A DNA stretch of 64,000 nucleotides from Drechslerella dactyloides (taxonomy: Eukaryota; Ascomycota; Orbiliomycetes; Orbiliales; Orbiliaceae). The notes under the pieces were generated by a model. It saw only the letters and a program-made list of their open reading frames with translations. It ran no database searches and had not been told where the DNA came from. The DNA lies in assembly GCA_020064725.1 (NCBI GenBank), contig JAGTWJ010000017.1, positions 558,001-622,000 of the forward strand, in the 5' to 3' direction. The translations under genes were made by a program, and so were the position numbers. Shown piece by piece: positions 37,620 to 49,932 of the stretch; within the stretch, counting starts at the first letter, position 1, and each line of letters begins with the position of its first letter.

Positions 37620-38559
37620 CTTCAAACCTTACACTATCAAGAGGCACCCCCAAAGCCTCGGCGCATGTGCATTTGAAATGGTCTTGCGTAAGGGATGACG
37701 GGAGTCTCCACAGGCGCATAGGGAGGAAGCCTAGGAGGAGCATCCTTCACACAAGAGAGTACCATCACCCGCTTCCTTCTTTTTCTTCCACCTCCACGTG
37801 TCAAAATCCTCAATTCACCCATTACTGTTCTGCAGTGGCGACGCACTGCTTTCTTCCCGATCAACGACTCCCGAGATTCTGACCTCAGACCTTGGACAAC
37901 ACCCTGCCGTGTTGTAATTCCGGTTACACGCTGTCATGCAAGCGAAGAACAGCTCAGGTGAAGACGTTCGGACCATGGATGGGCTGGGCTAGTTTGGAGG
38001 TTCAACGGATGAACAACTTTGTCGTTCTGATGTCAGTTCGTGAGCTGTCATACGCATACAAGCCATCGCATTCCGGCAAGTTGGATCTAGCTTCGATGTA
38101 CGACCGATCCACTGACTACATTATTTCGTATCGATTTTAGAATCGCAAGACACGCCTCAAATGCCAGGCTATTACAGCAGCTGCGTGACGTATCGGTCTC
38201 CACCTTGACAGATCGCCCAGCGCACCCATCGTCCAGATTTTGACTCGGATCGCGGCTAGAACGGTGTCGCAATGTTGCAGTGCGTGCCACTTCCGCCATG
38301 ACACCGACTTATTCACGATGCAAAGCCACCTTTACTTCGGCTTCTCCTAGCAGAACATTCGTCCCACAGCCAACGTCGCCCGCGAAACCAATTGTCACTA
38401 CTGGCTCAGCTTTCATTCTATTAAGGCTTAGTCCTTAAATTTAGCAGCCGGATACGATGATTCAGACTACCTGCCTTGATCAGTGGCCCAAGGAAGTTCT
38501 ACTAATGAAGAAGAAGCCTACGGGTGAAACGGCCCGCCGTTATAATGTTGGATTCTAGG

Positions 38560-38577
38560 TTTTTTTTTTTTTTTTTT
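38560..38577. repeat. 18-nt T homopolymer
   Basis: An uninterrupted run of T, the first of two long T runs about 2 kb apart (the other is at 40596-40614). It could be an ageing poly(A) end of a retroposed sequence on the opposite strand or simple slippage; I see no element body. Confidence 0.6.
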
Positions 38578-39322
38578 CAAGATTATCCCGCCAGCCTGTG
38601 CCTCAGGTCTGACTTGGCCGGACTTTTTGTTACCACCATTAATACCATCAGCCTCGACAACCAGACTGCGCTCGGATTTTTCAAACTGCGGAGGGATGTT
38701 AGTAGCTTGCTCCTTGGGCAGGGGTCATTCAGCGGCTTCCCTGCGGACCTGGGATAGCTTGATATGAGACGTGACGCCGATGAATGTGGAGAATACGTGG
38801 CAGATACGGACATTCGGGGCGCTTCAGAAGAATTAGTCCGAAACATGGCATGTTTTCTCTCCACCGTGCTAGCGTCCAGACCAGCTGCACAGCTTCGTCT
38901 CTCTTTCCTGTTCCTTTCAGCGCCTCGCTGATTCACATTATTCATACTGCAGTTTCGGCCTTACTGCATATTGATAGTCTGAGAGATCTCGATCCGTACG
39001 CACTGATCAACACAGGGATGAATGGTACTAATAAATGTTGTGCTTTGCTGTTCGCATGCAGCCTGACGGCACAGACCCCAACTCTTGAAAACGCAAACGT
39101 AGGCATGGTCCGAGAAGCATCAACTCTTCTTGATTGTCAACTTTTTTTTTCCTCATCCCGAAATTTGGGATGAATCTTTGCTTTTTCTTTTTTCGCGCTC
39201 TATTCCGTCAGCCTCCCCACTATGAAGAATGCGATTGTTCCGATATGATTATAGTACAGCTTCAGCTCTCGACACTTCACTTCGGCCTCGACATGTCGAT
39301 GGCGGTTGCATAAACCTAGTGA

Positions 39323-39655
39323 TCAGCACCAAACTATATGAATATACGGTCGTTCATTCATGCGCATGCAGCGCGACGTGTCAAATCTGCTGGCTAGCTG
39401 GCGTAGCCGTCGATGTACATGTTCTAAAAATATATACTCTATTCTCTAGACAATTCTCGTGATGGCGCAATAACACTCACTGTGCATGAGATCGAGAGAT
39501 GAAATGGACGATGGACGATAGATTTTGTCTTCGTCGAGAAGGAAGTCTGTGAGAAAAGAAAGGAGAGAGAGCCGTTTGCCCTCATCAGCGGGGTACTCAA
39601 AATCCAGTTTGTTGCATTGTGCCGCGCCGTTTACAAGCTCATGCACCGTTTGCAT
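39323..39655 (-). CDS. candidate small two-exon gene, unknown product (91 aa)
   Basis: Exon 39655-39481 opens with ATG and encodes a natural-looking peptide (DFEYPADEGKRLSLLSFL, then DEDKIYRPSS). It ends at a GTGAGT donor. The acceptor TTTTTAG leads in phase to 39423-39323, which stays open to TGA. The second exon is Arg-rich and less convincing, so the 3' end is uncertain. Confidence 0.28.
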
Positions 39656-40595
39656 TGTGCATTGATGTGTGTGCCATCCGCGTTATCGGTCGTCGTTCCC
39701 AGCCTGTTACAGACAGATACGGCCACACCACAATTCTTCGTGGTTAATGCACAGACTTCGGATTGTTTCATCAGCGAGATTTGATGCAAGTCGGATCCTT
39801 ATCACTAGTGGCCAAGGGAGGTCGGATTTGGTTCATCAAATCATTTTTTCCTGGCAAACTCGTACCTGCATTAATAGATTCAAGAGTGTGCTTCCGAATA
39901 TGTTTGTGTGTGGGCAGCAAAAAAAAAAAATGCAACAGTCTGGCCTATTTTTCGTGATGAGATGAGCTTCAGAAAACTGTGTTGAGGAGTAATTCTGGTT
40001 GACATTTTCTTCGTAGAGGTGCAGAGTTCCTGGTTTGCCATGTTGTCCAACTAGTGAGTATTAGACATAGGAATATCACGAGTCATGATCAGCTCCGAAA
40101 AGTCACATTGCATTTAGAATAGCTTGCTTCCGCAGGAAGGATAGCTCATACAGTGAAGCGGAATCGGAAGCCTGGCGCTAACCAGTTCCGTGCCTCTTCC
40201 AAAGTGATTCCAATTTACAGCTGAAGTCATCAGTATAACCCAACTAAGGCAAACTAGGGGCATGGGCATTCGCTCAGAGGTCTGAAGAATCACCCCAGTT
40301 GACACGTGCACCTTATAATTCTCCAAATAGGCAGCTGTAACCTAGATGATATCTCAGTCTTGTGCATGATGCTCCTCTTTTCCATGTATATCACATTCCA
40401 GATAGGAATAGTATCCGTTACACAAGCAAAATGCCCACGGATATGCCCCATGTCCTTCCAAACCATTCCCACCCCAATCAACGAACTTATGATCTGGGGG
40501 TAGGCGTAACAGGCAAAAAATGTAACCCACCCATGTCTTCGCAGATGCATATGCAATTCTATCACACTCTAAGGTGACTTCATTAGGAGCTTTCC

Positions 40596-40614
40596 TTTTT
40601 TTTTTTTTTTTTTT
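40596..40614. repeat. 19-nt T homopolymer
   Basis: The second long T run, followed by TTCT-rich sequence. See the run at 38560. Confidence 0.6.
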
Positions 40615-41521
40615 CTTTCTACCGCTTTCAAGCCTTTTCCTTTTCACCTGCGATTGAGTCTAGTGAAAACGCGAATAAAACGCCAAATTCATGCAAGACT
40701 ATCCTGGCTGCCATCTTCCTTCTCATGGAGACGAAGAAAGCAAAGGTTGTGTTATCCCGGGAATCCAGTGGCCTGTAGTCGTGAAATCACATCGAGGTTC
40801 ATCTACCTTCGGCTAGTCAATTATTTCGAAGTTACGGAGGTACCGATACCCACAATTCTCGAGGGTATGGCAAATAAAACAACAGCGAGACGGCTGCGCA
40901 ACTGTGCACGTGTCTTCTTAACCTATATTTCTTCAACTCGATGTGGATACGCACCGCCGGAACTACGCCAAAAATGCTGACCTCGCGGAACCCGACCACG
41001 TCACCATTTGCGCTCTTGCAGACACCGCCGGTATCTACAATCGAAAGGAGCACGGACACGTTATTCAGCCCAGAAGCAATCCGCCCAAGCACGAGACGGG
41101 GAATCCGACGGCGGAAGTGTTTTCGCTTTTTCCGGGCCTTAACGGCCTGGCCACGGATACTCAGCTTCGCAGACGACAAGGAATGGGCATGTAAAACTCG
41201 CGTCGACTAGCATCATGAATAACAAAACGAAAGACCAGCTGTTTGAAGGCCGGTTTCTCCAGCTGGCCCGAGCTTGTTGTCCTTGACCGACTAACCAGCC
41301 ATCTCTTTCGCGCTAGTCAACGTACGTGGCTCCGGGTGGCATTTTTGACAATTCGTGCGCATCGACGCCAGGCCTGCAGGTAGTGGCTCTCGGTGCGCCA
41401 TGCCATCATCGAAGTAACAACTTCGAAATTTAATGTCCAGATTCGCAATAGGCTATCTGATCTCCTAGTACTCAGGATTGATGAAAGCCCAAGCGTCAAA
41501 CATCGCACAAAGCCAAAATTC

Positions 41522-41529
41522 TATATAAG
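41522..41529 (+). promoter_or_regulatory. TATA box upstream of the cysteine-rich gene
   Basis: TATATAAG lies about 170 nt before the start codon at 41698, on the same strand. It is a reasonable core promoter element for that gene. Confidence 0.45.
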
Positions 41530-41594
41530 AACCATGGTTTCACCACAAGTTGAATGATGTATAGTATATCCACAGACATATTACGTGTCTAAGT

Positions 41595-41634
41595 CGATTC
41601 AACTCGGTACTTTCTCCATCGATTCAACTCGGTA
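41595..41634 (+). repeat. 15-bp direct repeat in a promoter
   Basis: CGATTCAACTCGGTA occurs at 41595-41609 and again at 41620-41634, exactly identical and 25 bp apart, 64-103 nt upstream of the start codon of the cysteine-rich gene. A paired binding site or a short duplication could explain it. Confidence 0.7.
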
Positions 41635-41697
41635 TCCATATATACAAGCTACCCAAATCCAACAGTTCAGTCAAACGGCTTCAAGTAAATTGAGAAA

Positions 41698-43084
41698 ATG
41701 AGCTACTACTCTGCCCCCAGCATGAATCCCTACTTCGAAGATTCACACGGCGAGCCCTCCGGGTCCATTGTTGCGTATCCTAGTGATGTTGACAATAACA
41801 TCGATCCTATGCTACCTAGTAGCCAGGGTTTCGTCGGCGGCAACAATGCTCCCAATATCAACATCAATCTGGGGGGACAACCTGCCATTACTATCTCTGC
41901 AACTTCAAACAGAGGAAACAATCATCCTATCCTTACTCTAGAGGAGTACCGCGATAGCTGCTTCGAGTCCTACAAGCAACTTATTCCGCTTGGGGGAGGC
42001 CTTACCCAGTTGGGCTGCGGCTCTTGTGGAAGAAAGGTAAGCTTGCATAATTACGATTAACCAGCCAAGCCTTTAACCAAATTAATCATAACGAGTAACG
42101 GAAAGCTGACATCGATATATGGAATTATCTAGAGCCAAAACATTGGGGCTGACGAATCCGGCCTAGAGTTTCACCTAAACGAGCTCAAAGAAGATGAGGA
42201 TCTTCTGCTCTGTGAATCCTGCCATAATAGCTATTTCCCTAGGCTCAAGCCCTGTCATTATCATGCAGTATTCAAAGATCAACCCCGGGAAATGATTCGA
42301 GTCCTAGCTCTGAGGTCAACTCAGAATGGAGAGCAGAGAGAGTGGCAGCAGGATAGCTACCCGATATCTAGATGCGGTCACAAAGACAAGACCTCGTGCA
42401 AGTGCCCTCGCGACCGACTTGGGATGTGTCATCTTCGTTGGTTGCCTCCACGGGTTCCAATTGTCTGGCCGCTCTGGTTGCCGGAAGAGACGCTTGATAG
42501 CTATGGAGGTTTCCCATGCATAGCCTGCTCGGAAATCCACGTTACTACAAAAGCGCCCACCGACAAGACGTATAAACAATCTGAATTTGTGTAAGTGGCG
42601 CTGGCACTAGCAGCAATATCCGTTTCTTGGAATATACATTCTCTGATCAGTATATTGATATTCTCGAAATATAGCGACCATGTAGCTGGCCTGATAGGTC
42701 GATTTATCTGTGATAGATGCGACAAACTAGGCCCTGAACAAAAGGACAGTTGGACGAAGACATCGAGAAATCGGAAGTCGATACCGGGGTGTCTTTTTGG
42801 GCGGAAGGAGTGTCTGCAGACGCATCTAAAGCGACCCCTTCACCAGGATCTCACTCAGGATCAGATCGAGGGCTCAATCAAGTTGAATTCTCAAGAAGAC
42901 ATCCTCAAACGGGCATGGGTAAGGATTACGCCCAGTCCACTGGTTTCATGACTTCCAGACCCCCTAAGCGTGCACCCATAAATATTGCCATTCAGTATTA
43001 ACCTTGGGATACTCACTAACATTCATTTCACGCCAGGGAATCTGGAACTCTGCAAAACTAGCCAGAGCTTCAGAATCGCAATAG
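41698..43084 (+). CDS. cysteine-rich protein of unknown function (362 aa, four exons)
   Basis: Exons are 41698-42036, 42133-42590, 42675-42918 and 43037-43084; introns are 96, 84 and 118 nt, and phases total 363 codons. About 90 N-terminal residues are polar and Asn/Ser/Pro-rich. The rest carries at least five paired Cys or Cys/His motifs: CGSCGRK at the end of exon 1, CESCHNSY, CGHKDKTSCKCPRDRLGMC, CIACSEIH and CDRC, suggesting two or three zinc sites with several Trp/Pro residues between (PIVWPLWLP). No classical C2H2, RING or Zn2Cys6 spacing is complete. I do not recognise the family. It has no signal peptide or membrane helix, so it is probably intracellular. The small last exon (16 codons) rests on splice signals alone; reading through would give a different short tail. 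Confidence 0.75.
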
Positions 43085-46000
43085 GTCTAAGCTAGCAGGC
43101 TACATTGGGTGGGCTATGCCTAAGGGCCTATCTCAGATCAAAATTCTTGACCACCGCACATAAATTGTTTGATCTTGTTGGAACAAAATTGGAAAAGCCC
43201 TCCTTAGCAACACCATAATGATAAATGTTTAATCTACGATCTGACTATATGCAGCCCACGCGTATGCTATATCGAAGGTCTTCGTTCCTTTCTTTGATCT
43301 CATTCTCACACCCTCCGAGGAGATTTTGGGCCTCACACATTCCTTCACTACACTCATTCTACTTCATGCAAGAATACCTGTCATGTATCTATTCTCTCTT
43401 TACGCACCAATGATACAGTGATACGTCCATTTAAGCCAAGTAGCTCATGAGATGAACTGTACCCGAACAAGTATTGAAAGGTTTATATCATGGAATCCAA
43501 CTGTAGCAATGCAGAAGGGAGGTAGGTAATAGAGACCGCCGGAAGCCACGATTTTGAGATCTGATCCTGTCTATGCATGTACTAACCAAACATCGATAAG
43601 GCTGGTAGCGAATTAACTACCCAATGATGTGCCGACTGGCAACCAGCACTAGCAGAGGCCTATAATCAACCATAACTAAGACTTAAACCGAATTCTAGAA
43701 TGTGTTTAACTATATAGCGTTAGGAGGCCCCTCCTGAAGAGGAGCACTCGACACAAATACTGACTGGCAAGGATAGCCTTGTATGCTAACGGTGATGTAT
43801 TGGTTCAGTGGTTACACAGAGGTTACACAGGTCCGCAATCATTACCATGGTGCTATATTGAGACCTACACTGATATCTCAAAAGTTTGATACATAGAAGC
43901 ATATCATTGTATAACTTGAAGAGCTGATAAATCTGCAACATACTTCGGCCACCATGTTGCTGGAACGCTTTCAAGTGAACGATATCATACAAAGCTTTAT
44001 GAAAGTAGATAAACTTGATCTCTGCTTCTAGACCGATACCAGAAATGGAAGGCTAGAGGAGTCCAAAATGTTCGTGCAGACGGTCTGACAGTGTCCTAAA
44101 CGATGCACTAGAGGAGGCTCAAGTTTCGAGAGTGGGCCCCGAAGCTAGAGTAGATCAAAAAGCCTCTCTAGTCACCGGGAAATAGTACAGAGCATATCCG
44201 AGTCTCAGTCACCTCCGGCCACGAGTTGATCCTTCCGCGAATACTTGCATCCTTTAGACCGTTGTATGGAGATAAGGGATAGTCAAGCTGACCAACGTAC
44301 CCTGAAACCACCCGCGCGAGTCCAGGCCATTAGGCTCGACTAGAACCACTTCGTTGATTTCCTGAAGCCGCCGTCAAAAGTGCGGAGTAACACTCCCGAC
44401 AGGCCCTCTCCTCCGAGAATTCGAGCTAGTAAAAGCTATTCAATGATTGGAGGATTACAAACCAATGATATATAAGAGCGGGGGCAACCGAGAGACTTAT
44501 TTGCATGCGCGGCCGACATATCCCGTGATCCAATTGGAGTCTGAGCATGAACCAAGGCGCCACAAAGTGTCAAGGTTCGAGCTCTGATACATGCAGAACC
44601 GAGCATCGTGCGAATAGCAGTCCGGAAGTATCGAAAACTATAACGAGGCGATCTTAACAGAGGGCGATTTCTCGTGCAGCGTGCATGCAGATGCACAGAG
44701 GGCCCAATGAAGCTCAAGGTTCCAACAGGATGTTTTCTTCGCAGACGCGCATCCTAGGAGAAGTTAAACAGTTGTTTCTCATTGGTTAGGCCGAGATGTA
44801 AGGGATTCTTGCAGAGAAGCTGCATCGAAACCTGACAATGTTAGCGTGATAGTGCTGCAGCTGCACACGTTAGCGTTTGCAGAACTGGGCTATGACATGC
44901 ATATAGGCTCCTCTAGCCTGTTCCCTGATGCCGCTAGCTGACTTCACCTGCATGTGCATGCTGGTGCGAGCGAATGTGTGAGCAGCCAAGCACAGTCAAC
45001 CTGGTCGATTAGTGTCTGGTGACAGTAAAATATCGTGTTAGCTGCTTGATAGAAAATCCGGCGCAACGGGGCGTAGGCTCGACGGATTGCGGAAGCGCGT
45101 CAACAAAACCCCTGAACCAGACTGCTGGGTCCCTTGATCCGAATCCCAGCCCCGTGGACGAACTCACAGCATTTTGTTCGCCTGTGTTCACACCAATTGT
45201 GTGTCACTCCAGATAATTTTAGTGCATCTGTCTTAGCCTGTGCTCATGACTAGCAGACTTAAGCTCTCGTCTGGCGTTTCTAAGCCTGTTGATTTCACTT
45301 GAAGGATCTAGAACGACGGATTCTTGACGAGACCTCGGAACATTCCCTTCAACAAAATGTGAATACACCGCGGCACTGGCGCTCGTTGTGTGTTGCAATT
45401 GCTGGCGACTCGTAGCCGAAGGAGCCAAGAGCAGGCGCCAAACCCCTCAGAAACAGATGAATATCCACTGGGTAGGATCGGAATCTGGTGATCGTATCAG
45501 GAGGCATATACATTCGTTCGGAGTCGCTCCAGAAAGTCTTTCTCTACAAAAGCGTGCTAGATTCGGTCTATTGTATGTAGACTAGACATTGATAAACAAT
45601 GGCTGACTTGATTGAAAATTTGGTAGCGAAAATGCCGGACGGCGGAGGCCGATGACACAAGTTTTATTTCTAATCAGCCCGGCAACCAATCCTCGCGTCT
45701 ATGGTAGGTATGCATGTTTGTGCAATTAATGGGCCAAACGAAATGTCACCCGCTTATCCGATAGTATAGTAAGTTAGACCCTTTGCGCATCAAAAAATCA
45801 AGACCAAGAACTTCGCAGGTACGTCCCCAAAGAATTGAGTTAGTTCATAGCATAGTTTCGAAACAAGAATTCTTGGTCCCAAGCTGACGTGTGACTTGAG
45901 TTTGAGAGCGACTGAGCTCTGGCGAGATATAAAAATGAGAGGCTTGGACAAATCAAGCGCATATGGCTCTGACGTGTTCATACTCATCATCTAAAATTGA

Positions 46001-48068
46001 TGTATGCATGCAGCATATATCCGTCCTATTCAGTGTCTAGTAAAACAAACATCGATTGCCTACTGGCGAAGTCCTAATATATACCTCCGATGTTTCAATT
46101 GTCTAGAATGCATCGAACGAATCTTTACCAGTGGTGGTGACACTCCACCAGCATTTATTGCGGTCGGTCGAGTCAGGGGTGAGATATTGCGCAGCAGGCT
46201 AGATCTATAGAGCCGAAATGCCTATGAATGTTCGGATTGAGTCGAGAATTGCGTTCTACGAACGCCATATGTTATTGTTACAGAATTCCACCGCTGGTAC
46301 ATAGCTATGGATATGAGCTGGAGACATTAACCTTAACTTATATATACTGAAGTCAGAAGTGATTAGTAGTCGGCCACTGACTTTCTTAGCGGCACGCTAA
46401 ACTACTTATCTGCCCACTAGTTAGCCTTAACTTCAGGTTGCGAGCCAGGATTCCATATCACGCGCGCGGATTAATTGACTAACTGCTTTCCAAATTGGCC
46501 CAAAAAAGCCCCTAGCAGTACATGTTGGCGAGGCTTCGCGGCCTTCAAGCGCTGTTGCATGTTGCCGATCCTCGCGGGCTAGTTTTGTGCGACCAGGCTT
46601 TCAAGTTTTAGCGAAGGCGTTAACAGTGTCGGCAAGAAAATCTCCGAATCCTCAGGGCTGTGAGTCGCAACAGGTATGGCTCTTGTAACATCTGTGTCCA
46701 GATAGAGTTAATTGCATTTCACGCCTTCTATAGACTTGCTATATCATTCTGATGCTATTGATCGGGGTAGACGACGAAGTACCTTACTACCTTTAACATC
46801 TAATTTCGACACCGGGAAATATTCGCAAGCTTATAAATGTGGAGACGGCCTGACAACAACCGAGGTGTTTGCCTCTTCACCCGCAGGCCGGTTAAAATTC
46901 GTCCTCTGACTAAGTATCTGAAGGGAAAACAGACCCGAAAGATGAAGGCCGTCGCCCCGACCAGCCTCACAAGAAATGCAAATGTTGCGGCTTAGAGCGA
47001 GGTACCCACTGGCCACCACATGAATATTATTATCTATAACATGCTGAAATTCTTTGTTTGAAGCTTGCATTCACCACTGTAGCGCCACATGGCCCTGACA
47101 TATGGCCGCACGGCCGCCCGTCAGATCTTGCATAGCAAAGCGAGGCTAGAGCCTGACCCGATTCCGCCGGGAAGACTGAGCCCGACGTTGAAACCGGAGG
47201 AATTATTTTGATCGGTAACGGGCTTATGTTTATGGAGCTCGGAGCCGCAGCACAGCTTACTGTGCACTTTAGGGCGAAAGGGAGCCTGGCCACTGGCCTT
47301 ACTAGGCAATAGCATTGCTATAGGCTGGACTGGCGTATTCATGAATCTATGAATCAATTAGCTCAAGGCGCCAACACAAGACTTCCCACACACTACTTTA
47401 TAAGTGTTAGCGCAAGCTGCACTACCAAGTTGCAATTGCAAATAACGTCACCGCAGCTGCGCAGGCCGCCAGCCTGCGCGCCTCGAATTGCAATTGTGCA
47501 GGATTCGGTTTGCTGGAATCACGGAAGCAGCCTATATTTCACTTTCTTTCTTTTTTACTTCCTTTTTTACAGCGGAACTGGGGTGTCGCGGAGCTAGAGG
47601 CAGTGACACGGCATTAACAGACATCGAGGGGTCTTGTCGAAGCGAAATCCAACGCGACTGTTCCGGGCCCGCCTTACTGCTTCTGAACATCAAAGTGGGG
47701 ATGATGAATTCCACCTGTTACTTTTGCGGAGGCTTATGCTCTATCAGCAGGATGATCCAAAATGCCTCATTGCCTATCTCTCGTGGGAAAATGTGAGTTT
47801 AAGATGTGAGTAGCACTATCCCGATGCAAAGGCCAGGTACATGTACTGTACCGTACACAGATTATATCTACAATCCACCCCGATGCAAGCTGGTTGTGGC
47901 TGATACAGGGCAAACCACGGCGGCCTGGACGTATCCTCCCAGTGCCAATATGGTGCTCTCATGACCAATCGAAACACCATCGTCCGGTCAAGATACATAG
48001 CCCTGAGTTAGTAATTAGTTGCCACATACGCGCTAGGTTCTCTACTGAAACTCGAATCATGCAGAGCC
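43085..48068. other. 5 kb intergenic region, no supported gene
   Basis: No open frame here shows domain text or credible splicing. There is a short tandem repeat at 43810-43830 (GGTTACACAG twice, one base apart). AT-rich segments dominate 43.4-44.0 and 45.6-46.4 kb. A Met-less minus-strand frame at 45219-45428 has charged, coil-like composition but no start. Confidence 0.45.
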
Positions 48069-48706
48069 TCATGCGCATCTCCACTCAGATACCCTGCCAC
48101 ATCGCTCATTCGACGAATTCATCCTAGTTCCGGCTACCGCGTGTGACGCACAGGTCGATATCGGGACCCAATCTGCAAGGGATACGGCACCGTTATTCAT
48201 GCCCTGTATTCTAAGCACCTTTAGAATCATATCTCGACAACCTGGAGCCTTGAGGTAGACGCAAACTGACCCGCTTCTCAAAATACTCTCACCCATGCTG
48301 TATACCCTCAGCTTGGGATTCGGGCTGTGAGGATCGCGCGAGGCTACGAGTTGAATATGCAACTCCTCAGAGTGATGCATTGTCGCCAGAATGTTCATTT
48401 CAACTTCTCTGACCATCTTCAAGGTGACTCTACGCTCAGGCTCTCTCCCTCCCCGATACCAAACTTGTCTACCTGTTTGCCATCCGCCATGCCTGCAAGT
48501 TATTTGAATATTTAATGCAAGACGAAACATGTTCGCCCACATACTCCCAAGCTATATAACAGCTTACCAGAGTCTTCATCAAAATTCCGCCTGAGGTCCA
48601 CAACATGTTAACAATCTACAAAACGCCGTGGGAGCTCTATAGACTGTTCTGGTAAACTCGCAATCTCGAACTCCGATATATCTCGACTTTCAGAGTCAGC
48701 CAACCG
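48069..48706 (-). pseudogene. decayed protein-kinase-like frame (tentative)
   Basis: Reading the minus strand from 48706, an open frame (about 30 codons, ...SEFEIASLPEQSIELPRRF) hits one TAA and then continues in the same frame with NFDEDSG to a GTAAGC donor at 48567. A 75-nt intron (48493-48567) joins it in phase to MADGKQVDKFGIGEGES, which resembles a kinase glycine-rich loop. The frame then stops at a TGA, and a different frame takes over to 48069 with VREVEMNILATMHH and IQLVASRDPHS, reminiscent of the helix-C to strand-5 part of fungal kinases. The stop plus the frame change suggest a degenerated gene. The TAA could derive from CAA by a C-to-T change, as repeat-induced point mutation would cause. 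The kinase reading is my inference and weak. Confidence 0.33.
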
Positions 48707-48767
48707 CCAAATCCTTTAGGAATAGATCCTAGCCGGCTGAGAAGCTTCCAGATTGCTATTCGACATC

Positions 48768-49932
48768 ATGAGCTCAGGAGGCACGCCCGTAGTCCGCCCG
48801 AGGACCACAAATCTACCAGCCTATCCGCCCGCTACAATCGGAGTTTCGAATGACACAGCGAATGCATTTCCTTCTCCTTTTCAGCAGCATTATCACTTTG
48901 ATCCCGCTCAGTGGATTTGCCGCGTGCGGTGCTGCCAGCCCGGCTGCCAATACAGCGTAGGCTTCCTCAATCGACTCCCGCCAAGCCTCATTCGCTGCTC
49001 CTTGAACTGAAGAGCCGATCTGCCTTCTCCGCTGTTTTACTGACGAAACCACTTGGGCTAGTCATCCTGGAACTCTGCCACTCAGCTCAGCTTTTTTATC
49101 GAAGAAATCAACGACGACCCAGTCCTCTGCGCAGCTTGCATTGTTCAATATCCCAATCTACCCGGAGAGCAATGCTTCGCCGTTTGGCTACAGATCTCTG
49201 ACCCGATACAGCAAATGTGGCGTATTGTCTGTCGTGAATCTAGGGCACTGGGGACGCGAGTTCTTCCGAGCTATATCACTGATAAGGAAGAGCTAGTATC
49301 TCCAAGATCCCCCTTCGTTAAGCCTTTGTGGCGACAGGTCGCCGTTGACGAACACAACAGAAGGATATACATTTGTCCTGAATGTAAGCGAGATTTCAGG
49401 AAGCAGAGCAGGTACATGTAAGTCAGCTGAGCGCCGTGCCTTACAGCTGGACCAAGCACAACTCAGCTAAATGCTTGCCTATTGTCGCAGCCGTCACGTT
49501 TCCGGGCACATCAACCTCTATGTCTGCAGGCACTGCAATCAGCCAAAAGGTCGAGTTGAAGATACCAAAAATCACTTAGTCAGAACCTGCCTCCCACGCC
49601 ACTACCCCAACATCGACCCGGCGCGCTTCGACGGCGATGAGAATGACATCTATCATTACAGCTGGCACTATCGATGGCGAACAAATGCGGAGTTTCTCAA
49701 CGACAGTAGGGTGGGTTTTCCTATACCGAATTCAAACTAGCTCGAAGATCTAAAATGTCTTTCGATTCTGACTTTGAGCTTACTGACGCGACCGCGCTGA
49801 TAATAGGTCAACTACCCACACCATAACCTTGGTAGATACAAATTAGTAGAAGCTGTTGAGCTTAGTAACGACCCATCCTCATCGCAAGGCCACCTCTTTG
49901 GGAACGACGTTGGATACACTAGCTTTGCCTAG
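48768..49932 (+). CDS. C2H2 zinc-finger protein (296 aa, four exons)
   Basis: Exons are 48768-48956, 49062-49417, 49491-49710 and 49807-49932; introns are 105, 73 and 96 nt, and phases total 297 codons. The ATG at 48768 is the first in its frame. A Cys-rich N-terminal motif (WICRVRCCQPGC) is followed by a second Cys pair (LCAAC) and then a clean C-x2-C-x12-H-x3-H finger: C168, C171, H184, H188, completed across intron 2. A further CRHC...H...C cluster follows. The third intron is inferred: without it the frame ends at 49740 (264 aa), but a GTGGGT donor, a CTGAC branch-like site and an ATAG acceptor lead in phase to a 41-codon open exon with natural composition (NYPHHNLGRYKLVEAVEL). It is probably a nuclear protein. 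It is divergent from, and only about 60 nt away from, the decayed frame on the left. Confidence 0.7.

Larger units (their letters stand above)
34437..41697. other. 7 kb sparse region with weak candidates only
   Basis: No strongly supported gene. Low-confidence candidates at 35.97-36.56, 37.10-37.62 and 39.32-39.66 kb are listed separately. The rest holds homopolymer runs, short frames open on both strands, and the promoter of the cysteine-rich gene at its right end. Confidence 0.45.

Noticed and set aside
38583..38945. 120-codon minus-strand frame
   Set aside because: Ser/Arg-rich shadow-like composition, an overlapping plus-strand frame and no motif.
45219..45428. Minus-strand coil-like frame (EINRLRNARRELK)
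   Set aside because: No ATG in the frame and no upstream exon with a usable donor.
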